Shown here: in pieces, positions 25,051-34,865 of the stretch
Numbering within the stretch: position 1 is the first letter of the stretch
Layout: every line of letters starts with the position of its first letter
NCBI GenBank assembly: GCA_024235755.1
Contig: JACKLV010000007.1
Span: 1-64,000, forward strand
DNA length: 64,000 bases
Source of the DNA: Burkholderiales bacterium
GTDB lineage: Bacteria > Pseudomonadota > Gammaproteobacteria > Burkholderiales > Nitrosomonadaceae
Reading direction: 5' to 3'
The notes under the pieces: model-generated
Told to the model about the DNA's origin: nothing
The model's database searches: none
What the model saw: only the letters and a program-made list of their open reading frames with translations
Translations under genes and position numbers: made by a program

Positions 25051-27077
25051 TTATCCACCTCTTTGCACGGTTTCGCCGATTTAATATACTTCCCGCATTT
25101 TTCCTGAAGTCCTTGATTTTTTAGAATATTACCCAGCGCTATGGCGGCTTCCTTTTTGGCGGCTGTACAAGTGTTATGCGTATGTTTACCCATAACACAC
25201 GCCTCAACAGTCGGCATCCCGCATTCCTGCGGTGCATCTTGCAAATACGCCTTGCCAATCTGACCCTTTGGTTTTTTCTGAATTTCTATACCAGTTTCAT
25301 TGCTTTCACCACTGGATGATGTTCCGCCAGGAAACTTTGATCCACTTCCCGTCGAAGTAGAGCCACCTGATTCGCTAGGAGCAGTCGAGCTGTTTTTCCT
25401 AAACTCATCGGATTTATATCCACAGTATTTGATTTCGATATTCCCTACCGCAGAGCAATCCAGCCCTCTTCCAACAAACCGTAAGTCAACGCGCCCACTG
25501 GACGATTGGTCTGCCGAGCCTTTGGTGCTGCCGGTAAAGCCGCCTTCTTCCTGGACTTTGGAAATAGACGTCAACAATTTGGCTGAAAGCCTCACTTCCA
25601 AGTCTCTTTGAGAATCGGCTATTCTTAAACCCCAATCAGCCGCGCTAAAAGTTGCAGTCGCCGATGCGTCTGTAGTTACTTCACCAACGCTACTGCTCCA
25701 CGATTTATTTTGCCGAAATCCACCGCTTCCTTCAACAATGCCGCCGCCGGGAATCAGTTTTCCCCCGCCTCCTATTTCCTTTACAGTCTCCGATTTGACA
25801 TCTTTGACACCAATCCGGACGGAAACATCACGTTTGACAGCGTCACTCCAATCCCATCGTTCATTGCCTTGTGCTTTGGAACCACCTTTTATAAATCCTG
25901 ACAACTCGGCCTGACCAGTCGCGGATGCGCTCACGCCTTCGACATTGCCGGCAGAAGCGGTCATGGCTATTGAGCCATCCAATGTCAACTTTTTAAGATT
26001 GGCGCCGTCAGTATCCGCGCAGTGCTCCTTGCGTTTTGGAATAAGCTCAAAAACAAGATAGAAGGCTGTTTCTTTAGCACCGTCACTTTTGTCCGTGGCG
26101 CTTTTATTTTTCACAGCGGTAGACAGATTATTCGGCCCATAACTGCCAACCCTGCTCATCAACGCATATACTGTAGCGATACATTTATTTTTTACCATCG
26201 GTTCGCCATGGAAGATAGGCGGTTCTCCCAGTGGTTCTGGCGTAGATTCTTCCGTCCCGGAAATCCTTGGTCCATCTTGTCCTTCGTCGGGCTTGGGCGG
26301 TTGGAGAGTATCGCCTGTATTCGGTTTTTTTTGTGGTGGTAGCGTTATATCACCATTGTTGCCAATGCCGCTCTTTTGTGGCTTTGCTTGAGCCAACGCT
26401 CCATCAAACCGGATTATCTGATTTGACAGAGCGGCAACCGATATTGAGCGTGAGAATTCAAACTCAGCAAGTTGATTCGGATCAGGTTCGCCGATGAGTG
26501 TCGTAAGGTGCGCTCGGGTCACAGGATCGTCTTTTAACAGTAGACCGTGCCGCCAAAGCGCCACAATAACCGCTTGAGGAGTATCGGCGTCTTGAAAGCG
26601 AAGACTTTGTCTTTCGGTTTGATACGCATTCATTCTTTCCCAAGGAACCTCAATGAGGTTGAGATTCTTGTGAATCACAGGCCTGTCCGCAATACCCACA
26701 TAGGCACCTGTTTCGCTTCGTTCCGTTAATTCTTGTTGTGTCGGTTCAAATCCGGTTTCCTTCGCCCATTCTTCGAAAGTGATGACATATTGTGGCTCAA
26801 CTTCTTCCCAGCCAGACGGACCTTCCAAGTTTGCTACATTTGTCTTGAATGCCGGCTCTGTTGTTAACTTTAACGGCGTCACTTCTAACTTGGTGTTGGC
26901 TGAAGCTGGCGTGATCGTGTCGAGCGTTGATTCGTCAGATTTAATACTTTCAAATTGTTTTTTTTGAAAAGTACTGCCTGCATCGTTAGGTGACTGCGCC
27001 CATCCCAAGGAGCATAAGATAAGCCCTGATAACACAATACCGCTTGCTTTCAAATAGATTAAGGACCAATTATTCAT
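25041..27077 (-). CDS. Large secreted protein of unknown function
   Basis: A 678-residue protein from the ATG at 27077, chosen because AAAAGGAAGCCGAA precedes it and a signal peptide follows directly (LIYLKASGIVLSGLILCSLG, then WAQS). The longer frame starts at 27134. The middle is proline- and glycine-rich (PPKPDEGQDGPRISGTEEST); the next part has glycine- and serine-rich, beta-looking text (GGGGKLIPGGGIVEGSGGFR). The end is cysteine-rich (CKYIKSAKPCKEVDKCP in approximation). No C-terminal membrane anchor is visible. Its place just before a Zot-like gene matches that of a filamentous-phage adsorption protein (pIII), but the missing anchor speaks against it. I do not recognise a family. Confidence 0.6.
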   Translation of the reverse strand: MNNWSLIYLKASGIVLSGLILCSLGWAQSPNDAGSTFQKKQFESIKSDESTLDTITPASANTKLEVTPLKLTTEPAFKTNVANLEGPSGWEEVEPQYVITFEEWAKETGFEPTQQELTERSETGAYVGIADRPVIHKNLNLIEVPWERMNAYQTERQSLRFQDADTPQAVIVALWRHGLLLKDDPVTRAHLTTLIGEPDPNQLAEFEFSRSISVAALSNQIIRFDGALAQAKPQKSGIGNNGDITLPPQKKPNTGDTLQPPKPDEGQDGPRISGTEESTPEPLGEPPIFHGEPMVKNKCIATVYALMSRVGSYGPNNLSTAVKNKSATDKSDGAKETAFYLVFELIPKRKEHCADTDGANLKKLTLDGSIAMTASAGNVEGVSASATGQAELSGFIKGGSKAQGNERWDWSDAVKRDVSVRIGVKDVKSETVKEIGGGGKLIPGGGIVEGSGGFRQNKSWSSSVGEVTTDASATATFSAADWGLRIADSQRDLEVRLSAKLLTSISKVQEEGGFTGSTKGSADQSSSGRVDLRFVGRGLDCSAVGNIEIKYCGYKSDEFRKNSSTAPSESGGSTSTGSGSKFPGGTSSSGESNETGIEIQKKPKGQIGKAYLQDAPQECGMPTVEACVMGKHTHNTCTAAKKEAAIALGNILKNQGLQEKCGKYIKSAKPCKEVDKCP

Positions 27078-27330
27078 TTCGGCTTCCTTTTCAAGATTAA
27101 TAGTTTGTAGATAATGATATTGTTGCTGAATCATTTATTGCTATTAATCTATACGAGCGCGGAACTAATTTGGATTTGATTATCCCAATTTTTTTGTAGA
27201 TTTGAACTTCTGAAGGTCTAGCGGCAATTGAAAATCAGTAGGGATTATTAATCTATGGTTTTGGTGTTTCAGGCATATAGGAATCGCGGATCATCGAAAA
27301 CCATATGCGGCTTTTCAAGTCGCTTTTGTT

Positions 27331-28086
27331 TCAATGCCTTAATTTATAGCCGCTTCTGAGCATTCTGATTGCCAGTAAAGAAACAGCAGCAAAACATGCA
27401 ATGACAATACAAAGGCTTACGTATGGCGAAAAATCCGATGCGCCGAAAAATCCGTAACGAAATCCGTCGATCATATAAAAAAATGGATTGAGATGCGATA
27501 GAAACTGCCAGACGGGTGGCAATGAATGAATGGAATAAAACACGCCGGAAAGAAAGGTCAATGGGATGATGATAAAATTCTGGAACGCGGCCAGTTGATC
27601 GAATTTATCCGCCCAGATGCCGGCGATCACGCCGAGCGCACCCAGTAATCCGCTGCCCAGTATGGCGAATATCCAAATCCACACCGGCCAGTAAAGCGGC
27701 GTTTCAAAAAACAGCTCGGTTACCAAATACACACCAACACCCACCAGCAGTCCGCGCGCGACGGATGCCAGTATATAGGCAAAGAATATTTCCCAATAAG
27801 TCAACGGCGATAACAATACAAAAACGATATTGCCACTGATTTTTGACTGGATCATGCTGGATGATGCATTGGCGAATGCATTTTGCATCACTGCCATCAT
27901 CACCAGACCCGGTATTAAAAAGACCGTGTACGATACCCCCTGGTAAACTTCCACATGCGCTTCCAGCACATGGAAGAATATCAGCAGATACAACAGCGTT
28001 GATACAATTGGCGCCAGTATGGTCTGAAAACCGACTTTCCAGAAACGCAGCAGCTCTTTGTATAATAAGGTCAGAAAGCCTGTCAT
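27331..28086 (-). CDS. yadH: ABC-2 type transporter permease (YadH-like)
   Basis: A 251-residue membrane protein with six hydrophobic segments and the ABC-2 signature near the C terminus (FLSGVFYSIHSLPPVWQFLS; NPFFYMIDGFRYGFFG). It pairs with the ATPase encoded just upstream, whose stop overlaps its start by 4 bp. YadG/YadH-type exporters often follow mla genes in betaproteobacteria; their substrate is unknown. It is the last gene of the minus-strand mla cluster. Confidence 0.87.
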   Translation of the reverse strand: MTGFLTLLYKELLRFWKVGFQTILAPIVSTLLYLLIFFHVLEAHVEVYQGVSYTVFLIPGLVMMAVMQNAFANASSSMIQSKISGNIVFVLLSPLTYWEIFFAYILASVARGLLVGVGVYLVTELFFETPLYWPVWIWIFAILGSGLLGALGVIAGIWADKFDQLAAFQNFIIIPLTFLSGVFYSIHSLPPVWQFLSHLNPFFYMIDGFRYGFFGASDFSPYVSLCIVIACFAAVSLLAIRMLRSGYKLRH

Positions 28087-29000
28087 TGGATTTGCGACTG
28101 AGGATTGTGCATTAAGTTGACAAATACATCTTCAAGATCGGGCTGCAATAGCTGCATCTCCTGAATCTGAATACCCTCCTGACGCAGCTGCGCTAGGACA
28201 AACTCAATCTGTGTGTAGTTGTCTATTTTCAGTTCAATGCATCCGTTACGATAGCCTGTCTGTTTTTCCTGCAGAATCGGTGGTAATGTGTCCGGCTGTA
28301 GTCTCAAACACAAGGTATAGCCAACTGTCATGGTACCGATGAGATTTTGCATGCTGTTTAAGGCAATGATTTTTCCCTGTTTGAGCATGGCTATCCGGTT
28401 GCATAACGCTTCGGCTTCTTCCAGATAATGTGTGGTCAATACGATTGTATGGCCTTCTATGTTGAGCTGGCGGATAAAATCCCAGAGCGATTGGCGTAAT
28501 TCCACATCAACACCCGCAGTCGGTTCGTCTAAAATGATTACCGGTGGTTTGTGCACCAATGCCTGCGCCACCATGACGCGACGCTTCATGCCGCCGGAAA
28601 GCGCACGCATATTGGTGTCAGCTTTGTCCACCAAACCCAGCCGGGTAATGATTTCGTCAATCCACGCCGCATTGTCTGCAATGCCGTAATAACCCGATTG
28701 GATCTTTAGCGTCTCGCGTACTGTAAAAAATGGGTCGAAAACGAGTTCCTGCGGTACCACACCCAGTTGCCTCCGGGCTCTTCGGTACTGGCTGTTAACA
28801 TCGCTGCCCATGACATGGATCGAACCGCTATCGGCAATAGATAACCCCGCAATGGTATGAATCAGGGTTGTTTTTCCGGCGCCATTGGGTCCCAGCAAGG
28901 CAAAAAATTCCCCTGCCTGTATTTCCAGATCCACATGGTCAAGCGCACAAAACGTACCAAAATATTTGCATACGTTCCGGACTGCTATAGCTGCGGGCAT
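28083..29000 (-). CDS. yadG: ABC transporter ATP-binding protein (YadG-like)
   Basis: A 305-residue ATPase with Walker A GPNGAGKTTL, signature LSGGMKRRVMVAQAL, Walker B VIILDEPTAGVD and the switch histidine in LTTHYLEEAEALC. The C-terminal extension of about 80 residues is usual for drug/lipid-type ABC-2 exporters. It is translationally coupled to the permease and lies 63 bp downstream of mlaB. Confidence 0.9.
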   Translation of the reverse strand: MPAAIAVRNVCKYFGTFCALDHVDLEIQAGEFFALLGPNGAGKTTLIHTIAGLSIADSGSIHVMGSDVNSQYRRARRQLGVVPQELVFDPFFTVRETLKIQSGYYGIADNAAWIDEIITRLGLVDKADTNMRALSGGMKRRVMVAQALVHKPPVIILDEPTAGVDVELRQSLWDFIRQLNIEGHTIVLTTHYLEEAEALCNRIAMLKQGKIIALNSMQNLIGTMTVGYTLCLRLQPDTLPPILQEKQTGYRNGCIELKIDNYTQIEFVLAQLRQEGIQIQEMQLLQPDLEDVFVNLMHNPQSQIQ

Positions 29001-29063
29001 AGAAACAATCTTTCGGTTGAGAAAATAGGTATGAAACCGGAATTTCTTGAAATTTCAGGGATA

Positions 29064-29366
29064 TTAACCGCCTGAGCCCGGTGTCACAATTTCGGTTACG
29101 TCATACAGCTGTACCAGACTTTCCAGACTTGGGGGCAGATGCATGATTTCGAGCCGGCAGTTTTTTTGTTTAGCCGCGCGCAGCCACTCAAACAGCATGC
29201 TGATGGTCGTTGAATCCACTTCGGTGATCCGCTGCAGATCGACCTGCAGATGACTGCCTGCAGTGTCTTCATTGATGCAGGCAGTCCCCTGCCGCATTAA
29301 TTCAACCACGTTATGGATAGTAACAGCCCCCTGGACTACAATTGTGTTGCCTTCTCGGTGTACCAT
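29064..29366 (-). CDS. mlaB: STAS-domain protein MlaB
   Basis: A 100-residue STAS protein. The conserved helix region EVDSTTISMLFEWLRAAK carries the Ser/Thr cluster seen in MlaB and anti-sigma antagonists. In the Mla system this cytoplasmic subunit stabilises the MlaF ATPase. Position after mlaC and the small size fit mlaB. Confidence 0.83.
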   Translation of the reverse strand: MVHREGNTIVVQGAVTIHNVVELMRQGTACINEDTAGSHLQVDLQRITEVDSTTISMLFEWLRAAKQKNCRLEIMHLPPSLESLVQLYDVTEIVTPGSGG

Positions 29367-29407
29367 AGCGAAATGGCTATTTTCAATCTATAAGCATGTC
29401 AAATAAC

Positions 29408-30019
29408 TTACTTGCCTTCCAGTGAACGGTTCTTGTCGGACAAGGTTTTGATCAGTCCATCAATACCGCCTTTACGGATCTGACTGTTGAATGATCCACG
29501 ATAATTGGTAACCAGACTGACGCCGGCAACGGTAACATCATAAACTTTCCAACCGTCTGAACCTTTTTCCATACTGTAATCAATCGGAACAGGCTGCTTG
29601 CCGCTGCCCTGGTGAACGACTGTTCTGACTGTGGCATCGATCTGGTTACCCAGGTCTCTGATAGGATTGACTTTTACGGTTTCATTACGATAGGTCGTCA
29701 ATGCATTGGAATAGGTTCTGACCAAGAGTGTCTTGAATTCTTTAACCAGCACATTCTGTTGCTCCGGGGCCGCAGAAGACCAGTGTTTGCCCATTGCCAG
29801 GCTTGTCATGCGTGTAAAGTTAAAATGCGGCAGGATTTTATCTTCGATCAGATCAAGCATTCTTTCTTTATCATCGCCGATTTTTTCGTCTTTACCGATA
29901 ATTTCTAGAACCTCCTGAACGGTTTTATCGACAAGCCGGTCCGGCTCCATCATCGACCACGCCGGGAACACGAACAGGTACGAAATCAGAAATGTCATTA
30001 CACCAAGCAATTTTTTCAT
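29408..30019 (-). CDS. mlaC: Periplasmic phospholipid-binding protein MlaC
   Basis: A 203-residue protein with a signal peptide (KKLLGVMTFLISYLFVFPAW). The mature part has the MlaC/Ttg2D pattern: ILPHFNFTRMTSLAMGKHWS, LLVRTYSNALTTYRNETVKV and GWKVYDVTVAGVSLVTNYR. It ferries phospholipids between the outer-membrane complex and MlaFEDB. The gene order mlaD-mlaC-mlaB is canonical. Confidence 0.93.
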   Translation of the reverse strand: MKKLLGVMTFLISYLFVFPAWSMMEPDRLVDKTVQEVLEIIGKDEKIGDDKERMLDLIEDKILPHFNFTRMTSLAMGKHWSSAAPEQQNVLVKEFKTLLVRTYSNALTTYRNETVKVNPIRDLGNQIDATVRTVVHQGSGKQPVPIDYSMEKGSDGWKVYDVTVAGVSLVTNYRGSFNSQIRKGGIDGLIKTLSDKNRSLEGK

Positions 30020-30092
30020 TGTTCCCTCACAAATTCATTGAATATTCGATTAAACACAGAAATATAAGCAACGGAGATTTTACGCTAATTGG

Positions 30093-30560
30093 TTAAAAGG
30101 CATTATCATCCGATGCTTTGTCAAACAAAAAACGCCCGATCATCTCTTCGAGCACCAATGCGGAATTTGTTTTCATAATTGTATCACCTTCCTTGAGCAT
30201 CGCCTCATCACCGCCTGCATCCAGTCCGATATACTGCTCGCCCAGTAACCCGGATGTCAAAATACTGGCGAACGTATCTTTAGGAAACTGATAACGTCGC
30301 TCAATGTTCATGGTAACAATAGCATCGTAGGTTTTTGTGCTGAACTGAATATTTGCTACACGCCCAACTACAACGCCGGAGCTTTTAACCGGCGCCCTGA
30401 CCTTCAAGCCGCCGATATTTTCAAAATTACCGCGGACAACGTAGGTATCCGATCCGTTATAGGTGTCCAGATTACCGACTTTGAGACTCAAAACCATTAA
30501 CGCGGCAATTCCGGCCATCACAAATAATCCAACCCATAAATCCAGCGTCGCTCTTTGCAT
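30093..30560 (-). CDS. mlaD: MCE-domain phospholipid transport protein MlaD
   Basis: A 155-residue protein with one N-terminal membrane helix (DLWVGLFVMAGIAALMVLSL) and a single MCE domain (NIGGLKVRAPVKSSGVVVGR; GLLGEQYIGLDAGG). It forms the periplasmic hexameric ring of the MlaFEDB complex. The gene is 5 bp downstream of mlaE. The C-terminal extension is short. Confidence 0.94.
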   Translation of the reverse strand: MQRATLDLWVGLFVMAGIAALMVLSLKVGNLDTYNGSDTYVVRGNFENIGGLKVRAPVKSSGVVVGRVANIQFSTKTYDAIVTMNIERRYQFPKDTFASILTSGLLGEQYIGLDAGGDEAMLKEGDTIMKTNSALVLEEMIGRFLFDKASDDNAF

Positions 30561-30565
30561 TTTGT

Positions 30566-31360
30566 CTAAAGTCCTCTAAACATGAAAGCCGTTAGGATAA
30601 AATCCAACCCCAGTATGACCAGTGACGAAGTGACGACGGTGCGTGTCGTCGCACCGGAAACGCCTTCGGCCGTAGGGGGCGAATCATACCCTTCAAACAC
30701 GGCAATCGCAGTCACCGCGACGCCAAAAAAACAGCTTTTGATAAATCCATTCAATATATCGATGCGAAAATCTACATTGCTTTGCATTTGCGACCAGAAT
30801 GAGCCCGCATCAACACCGATAAACACCACGGCAACCAGATAACCGCCGAATACGCCCATGACGGAAAATATGGCCGCCAGTAACGGCATGGAAATGACGC
30901 CTGCCCAGAAACGCGGCGCGACAACACGCGCAACCGGATCGACGGCCATCATGCCCATCGCGGACAATTGCTCAGTTGCTTTCATCAAACCGATTTCGGC
31001 AGTGATGGCCGAACCGGCGCGGCTGGCGAATAACAACGCAGCAACCACGGGTCCGAGTTCACGTACCAGCGATAACGCGACTAGTGTGCCGACAGCCGAT
31101 TCCGAGCCATACTTTTGCAGCGTCTCATATCCCTGCAGACCCAGCACCATACCAACGAACAAGCCAGAAACAACAATAATAATCAGCGATAAAACGCCGA
31201 CATAAAATAATTCCCGTATGACCAGATTAAAACGCCGCAGGCTGGTTCCTGATTTCAACAACACTAATAGGAAAAAACGTGTGGCATGACCGAGCCTGCG
31301 AATACCTTCAATGGTACTGTGGCCGACTCTTTGAATGCCTGCAATAATACGCTTAGGCAA
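30566..31360 (-). CDS. mlaE: Phospholipid transport permease MlaE
   Basis: The integral membrane subunit of the Mla ABC transporter, about 264 residues. The signature ELGPVVAALLFASRAGSAIT is present, along with EQLSAMGMMAVDPVARVVAP. I chose the TTG at 31360 as start: it overlaps the mlaF stop, follows TGGAGAAAACTG, and gives the usual family length. The open frame runs on upstream to 31504 through the mlaF coding region, but that part is not MlaE-like. Confidence 0.88.
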   Translation of the reverse strand: MPKRIIAGIQRVGHSTIEGIRRLGHATRFFLLVLLKSGTSLRRFNLVIRELFYVGVLSLIIIVVSGLFVGMVLGLQGYETLQKYGSESAVGTLVALSLVRELGPVVAALLFASRAGSAITAEIGLMKATEQLSAMGMMAVDPVARVVAPRFWAGVISMPLLAAIFSVMGVFGGYLVAVVFIGVDAGSFWSQMQSNVDFRIDILNGFIKSCFFGVAVTAIAVFEGYDSPPTAEGVSGATTRTVVTSSLVILGLDFILTAFMFRGL

Positions 31361-32165
31361 CAGTTTTCTCCAGTTGCAAATCCTTAAGATAAGTCTGTGC
31401 CGGATAATGAAAAGGCACGGGACCGTCAGTTTCTCCGTGAACGAACTGATGCACAAAGGGCGCCTTGGAGGCTCTGACATCATCCGGCGTTCCATGCGCG
31501 GCAATTACACCGTCCGCAATAAAATAAACATAATCGACGATGCTTAATGATTCCTGCACATCGTGAGTGACGATAACTGATGTCATTTCCAGGGCGTCTG
31601 TCAGACGGCGGATCAGGCTACCGATAACGCTTAATGAAATCGGATCCAAGCCGGTAAACGGTTCGTCAAACATAATCAGCATGGGATCAAGCGCAATCGA
31701 CCGGGCCAAGGCAACGCGGCGCGCCATACCGCCCGATAATTCAGCAGGCATCAGATGATGCGCCCCACGCAATCCTACGGCATGCAGTTTCATCAACACC
31801 AGATCGCGGATCATCGACTCCGGCAGATTGGTGTGTTCGCGCATTTGAAAAGCTACGTTGTCGAATACCGACAGATCGGTAAACAACGCGCCAAATTGAA
31901 ACAGCATGCCCATTTTGCGGCGCATCGCAAATAGGGCATCGCGGCTGAGTTCATGAATGACCTGTCCTGAAACCTTGACGTAGCCGGATGACGGCGTTAT
32001 TTCGCCGCCGATTAATTTCAACAGCGTTGTTTTTCCTGAGCCGCTCCCACCCATAATGGCTATTACTTGACCACGATTCATGGACATATTTACGCCATTT
32101 AATATCCGGCGCGTATTATACGAAAAATTCAAGTCGCTGATTTCTACAAGCGTTTCGGATGACAT
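31353..32165 (-). CDS. mlaF: Phospholipid transport ATPase MlaF
   Basis: A 270-residue ABC ATPase: Walker A GGSGSGKTTLLKLI, signature LSGGMARRVALARSIA, Walker B LIMFDEPFTGLD and switch VIVTHDVQES. It is the first gene of the mlaFEDCB operon, which helps keep phospholipids out of the outer leaflet of the outer membrane. The promoter should lie in the 58 bp before the AGCS symporter gene, or the cluster may be read through from it, as both are on the minus strand. Confidence 0.93.
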   Translation of the reverse strand: MSSETLVEISDLNFSYNTRRILNGVNMSMNRGQVIAIMGGSGSGKTTLLKLIGGEITPSSGYVKVSGQVIHELSRDALFAMRRKMGMLFQFGALFTDLSVFDNVAFQMREHTNLPESMIRDLVLMKLHAVGLRGAHHLMPAELSGGMARRVALARSIALDPMLIMFDEPFTGLDPISLSVIGSLIRRLTDALEMTSVIVTHDVQESLSIVDYVYFIADGVIAAHGTPDDVRASKAPFVHQFVHGETDGPVPFHYPAQTYLKDLQLEKTVA

Positions 32166-32223
32166 TGTTTATCACATTATTATTTAAAAATTAAGCTGCG
32201 CACCTAAGCGAACATCACGTTGG

Positions 32224-33669
32224 TTACCGTATTTTCAATGTTTGCAGATAACCCTGCAGGTCTTTTTTGATTTCCGGTGCGAGTATATACAATCCGATGA
32301 TGTTCGGTATTGCCATGGCAAAAATCATGGAATCAGTAAACAGGATAATGTTTGACAGCTGTGTAGCGGATCCGATCACGATGAATACACAAAAAATGAC
32401 TTTGTAGATGTTTTCAACAATATCATATTCACCGAACAGATAGGTCGTACATTTTAACCCATAATATGACCAGGAAATCATGGTGGAAAAAGCGAACAGA
32501 AAAACAGTAACCGACAATACGTAAGGGAACCATGAGATTCCCGATGCAAAGGCGCGTGACGTCAATTCCACACCTTCAATGCCACTGCCCTCGATATAAG
32601 CACCGGAAATTACGATAACCAGCGCGGTTATCATGCAAATAATCACTGTATCAATAAAAGGTCCAAGCATACCCACCATACCCTGACTAACAGGCACGTC
32701 TGTTTTCACAGCGCTGTGTGCAATTGCAGACGAGCCAAGGCCCGCTTCATTGGAAAAAGTCGCTCGCTGCACACCCATGAGCAGTGCGCCCATCAATGCA
32801 CCGATTCCGGCCTCCGGATACAAAGCCATCTCAAGGATTGTCAGCAGTGCGTCCGGTATTGCTTCATAATGTACGCCAATGACCACAAAGCCAGCGACGA
32901 TATAGGTTATTGCCATAATCGGTACGACGCTGCTGGCCACAGCCGCGATCCATTTAATACCGCCCAGTATCACCAAACCGACGAGCAACGCCATAAAAAT
33001 GCCGAATAACCAGCCACGTTCAGCTAGAAAGCCGGATTCACCGCCGGTTACAACCAGAGCCTGCTGGTATGCCTGATTCGCCTGAAACAAACCACCGGCA
33101 CCGACGGTTCCGCCGATACAACAGAGCGCGAATAAACCGGCCATAAACTTTCCCAACCTGGGGGTATGAAATTGGTCAAAAGCCGCTCTCAAATAATACA
33201 TCGGACCGCCAGAAATCGCTTCCGGATGCCGTTTGGATCCATGCTGGCGGTATTTGACACCCAAGGTAACCTCTATAAATTTGGTCGACATGCCGAATAA
33301 ACCCATGACTGCCATCCAGAATGCAGCACCCGGACCACCCACAGAAATCGCAACGGCCACACCGGCAATATTACCTAAACCCACAGTGCCCGAAAGCGAA
33401 GTCATTAATGCCTGAAACCGGTTGATTTGTCCGTCTGCGCCGCTTGCGTTATCCCGGTCGTACTTTCCTTGTAATACATCGATGCCGTGCCGAAAGCAAC
33501 GGATATTGATAAAACCGAAATACACAGTGAAGAAAAGTGCAGCAGCAACCAGCCATACCAAAACCAGCTTGATTTCAAGATCAAAAAGCGGAATGCTATA
33601 AAAAATAACTGTAGCAACGGCGTTTGAAACAGGTTCGAACGCCGTATCGATGATTTTATCGATTTCCAT
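32224..33669 (-). CDS. Alanine/glycine:cation symporter (AGCS family)
   Basis: A 481-residue membrane protein with about 11 helices. The AGCS motifs are clear: NRFQALMTSLSGTVGLGNIA, GPGAAFWMAVMGLFGMSTKF and GVQRATFSNEAGLGSSAIAH. It should import alanine or glycine with sodium. It stands alone between the mla operon and a divergent thermonuclease gene. No glycine riboswitch motif was found upstream. Confidence 0.92.
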   Translation of the reverse strand: MEIDKIIDTAFEPVSNAVATVIFYSIPLFDLEIKLVLVWLVAAALFFTVYFGFINIRCFRHGIDVLQGKYDRDNASGADGQINRFQALMTSLSGTVGLGNIAGVAVAISVGGPGAAFWMAVMGLFGMSTKFIEVTLGVKYRQHGSKRHPEAISGGPMYYLRAAFDQFHTPRLGKFMAGLFALCCIGGTVGAGGLFQANQAYQQALVVTGGESGFLAERGWLFGIFMALLVGLVILGGIKWIAAVASSVVPIMAITYIVAGFVVIGVHYEAIPDALLTILEMALYPEAGIGALMGALLMGVQRATFSNEAGLGSSAIAHSAVKTDVPVSQGMVGMLGPFIDTVIICMITALVIVISGAYIEGSGIEGVELTSRAFASGISWFPYVLSVTVFLFAFSTMISWSYYGLKCTTYLFGEYDIVENIYKVIFCVFIVIGSATQLSNIILFTDSMIFAMAIPNIIGLYILAPEIKKDLQGYLQTLKIR

Positions 33670-34009
33670 TTAAGCTATTTTCACTCCTGTGTCTTGTTTT
33701 ATACCGGCCATATAACCCTCCGGATGCATCCGACTTAACTTATGTGATCACTGAAAAGTAAAACAGAAAACCGTTTTTTACCGTGAAATTGTTGTTTAAA
33801 CCCAGCGATTAAAATATCACAATGCATGCTGCGGTACAGACCAAATAATATTAAAAAACTAACTAGCACTCTTCCAAAGTACACGGACAATCCGCAAGCT
33901 AAAAATCCTTTTATTTTGCCATATTTTTATGTCAAAGCATATTTGCCAATTACGGAGATATACGATTATTCATTGCCGCACACTTGGCTTCAAGGAAAAA
34001 ACAGATCAA
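33670..34009. other. Intergenic region between divergent genes
   Basis: 340 bp between the symporter gene (left-going) and the thermonuclease gene (right-going). It holds GGATGCATCC as a short palindrome at ~33722-33731 and AT-rich stretches suitable for promoters. I see no gene or structured element that can be named. Confidence 0.45.
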
Positions 34010-34855
34010 ATGACGAACATTCTACGTGTTAAATTCTTATCATCGGTGTTAACGATTACACTCGGCCTGTTTGCTCAAACAGTTTTCAGTACTGAAATTT
34101 TTCGTATTGAAGATGCATCGGGCAGAATCACCTATTCGGATAAAGCGACTGATGGCGCAAAACAAATTCAATTGTCGGACCGTGTTTACCGACATCTTCA
34201 TCGGGTGAAAAAAGTTTATGATGGCGACACGCTTATTCTGGAAAACGGCAAACGCGTACGCCTGCTGGGCGTTAACACGCCTGAAATCGAAAGCCGGCAC
34301 CGCGCAGGCGAGCCTGGCGGAGAACAAGCCAGGTTATGGCTGCACAATAAACTCCAGGACCGGAAAGTTTATTTGGAATATGATCTGGAAAAACAAGATA
34401 AGTATCAGCGATTACTGGCGCATGTGTTTTTATCCGACGGCAAACACGTCAACCTCGAACTGATTAAAAACGGCCTGGCTTTTCTGAATATTATGCCGCC
34501 GAATTTAAGGCATGCCAAACAATTTGAGCTGGCGCAAAAACAAGCGAAGCAGAACAAATTGGGAATATGGGCGCTGCCACGCTATCAGGCTCGTCCACTG
34601 TCGGCAATCACATCAGACAACAGTGGCTGGCAGCGCTATACCGGGGTGCCCCAGACAATTCAGCATAAAAAACGGTATACCTATCTGAATTTTAATGATC
34701 AGACCAATATACGTATCGATAATGAACATCTTAACTATTTTCCAGAACTCACAAGCTATCTGGGAAAAATGGTGGAAATTCGCGGCTGGGTCTCCCGGCG
34801 TGGCGGAAAATATTCAATCCAGATTCGCCACCCCAGTGCGCTAATCAGGCAGTAA
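34010..34855 (+). CDS. Secreted thermonuclease-family (SNase-like) protein
   Basis: A protein of about 281 residues from the ATG at 34010 (AAGGA lies ~12 bp upstream); an upstream in-frame start at 33929 lacks signal character. After a signal peptide (SSVLTITLGLFAQTVFST) comes a DUF4124-like segment (IFRIEDASGRITYSDKATDG). The SNase domain follows, with the catalytic set RVRLLGVNTPEIE (Arg and Glu) and KYQRLLAHVF (second Arg), and calcium-site aspartate in VYDGDTL. A C-terminal OB-like tail (VEIRGWVSRRGGKYSIQIRH) completes it. It probably degrades nucleic acid in the periplasm or outside the cell. Confidence 0.85.
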   Translation: MTNILRVKFLSSVLTITLGLFAQTVFSTEIFRIEDASGRITYSDKATDGAKQIQLSDRVYRHLHRVKKVYDGDTLILENGKRVRLLGVNTPEIESRHRAGEPGGEQARLWLHNKLQDRKVYLEYDLEKQDKYQRLLAHVFLSDGKHVNLELIKNGLAFLNIMPPNLRHAKQFELAQKQAKQNKLGIWALPRYQARPLSAITSDNSGWQRYTGVPQTIQHKKRYTYLNFNDQTNIRIDNEHLNYFPELTSYLGKMVEIRGWVSRRGGKYSIQIRHPSALIRQ

Positions 34856-34865
34856 CCAGTACTCC

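Noticed and set aside
30566..31504. Longer mlaE product of 312 residues
   Set aside because: The extra 48 residues are the mlaF coding region read in another frame; a TTG start at 31360 with a ribosome site gives the normal length.
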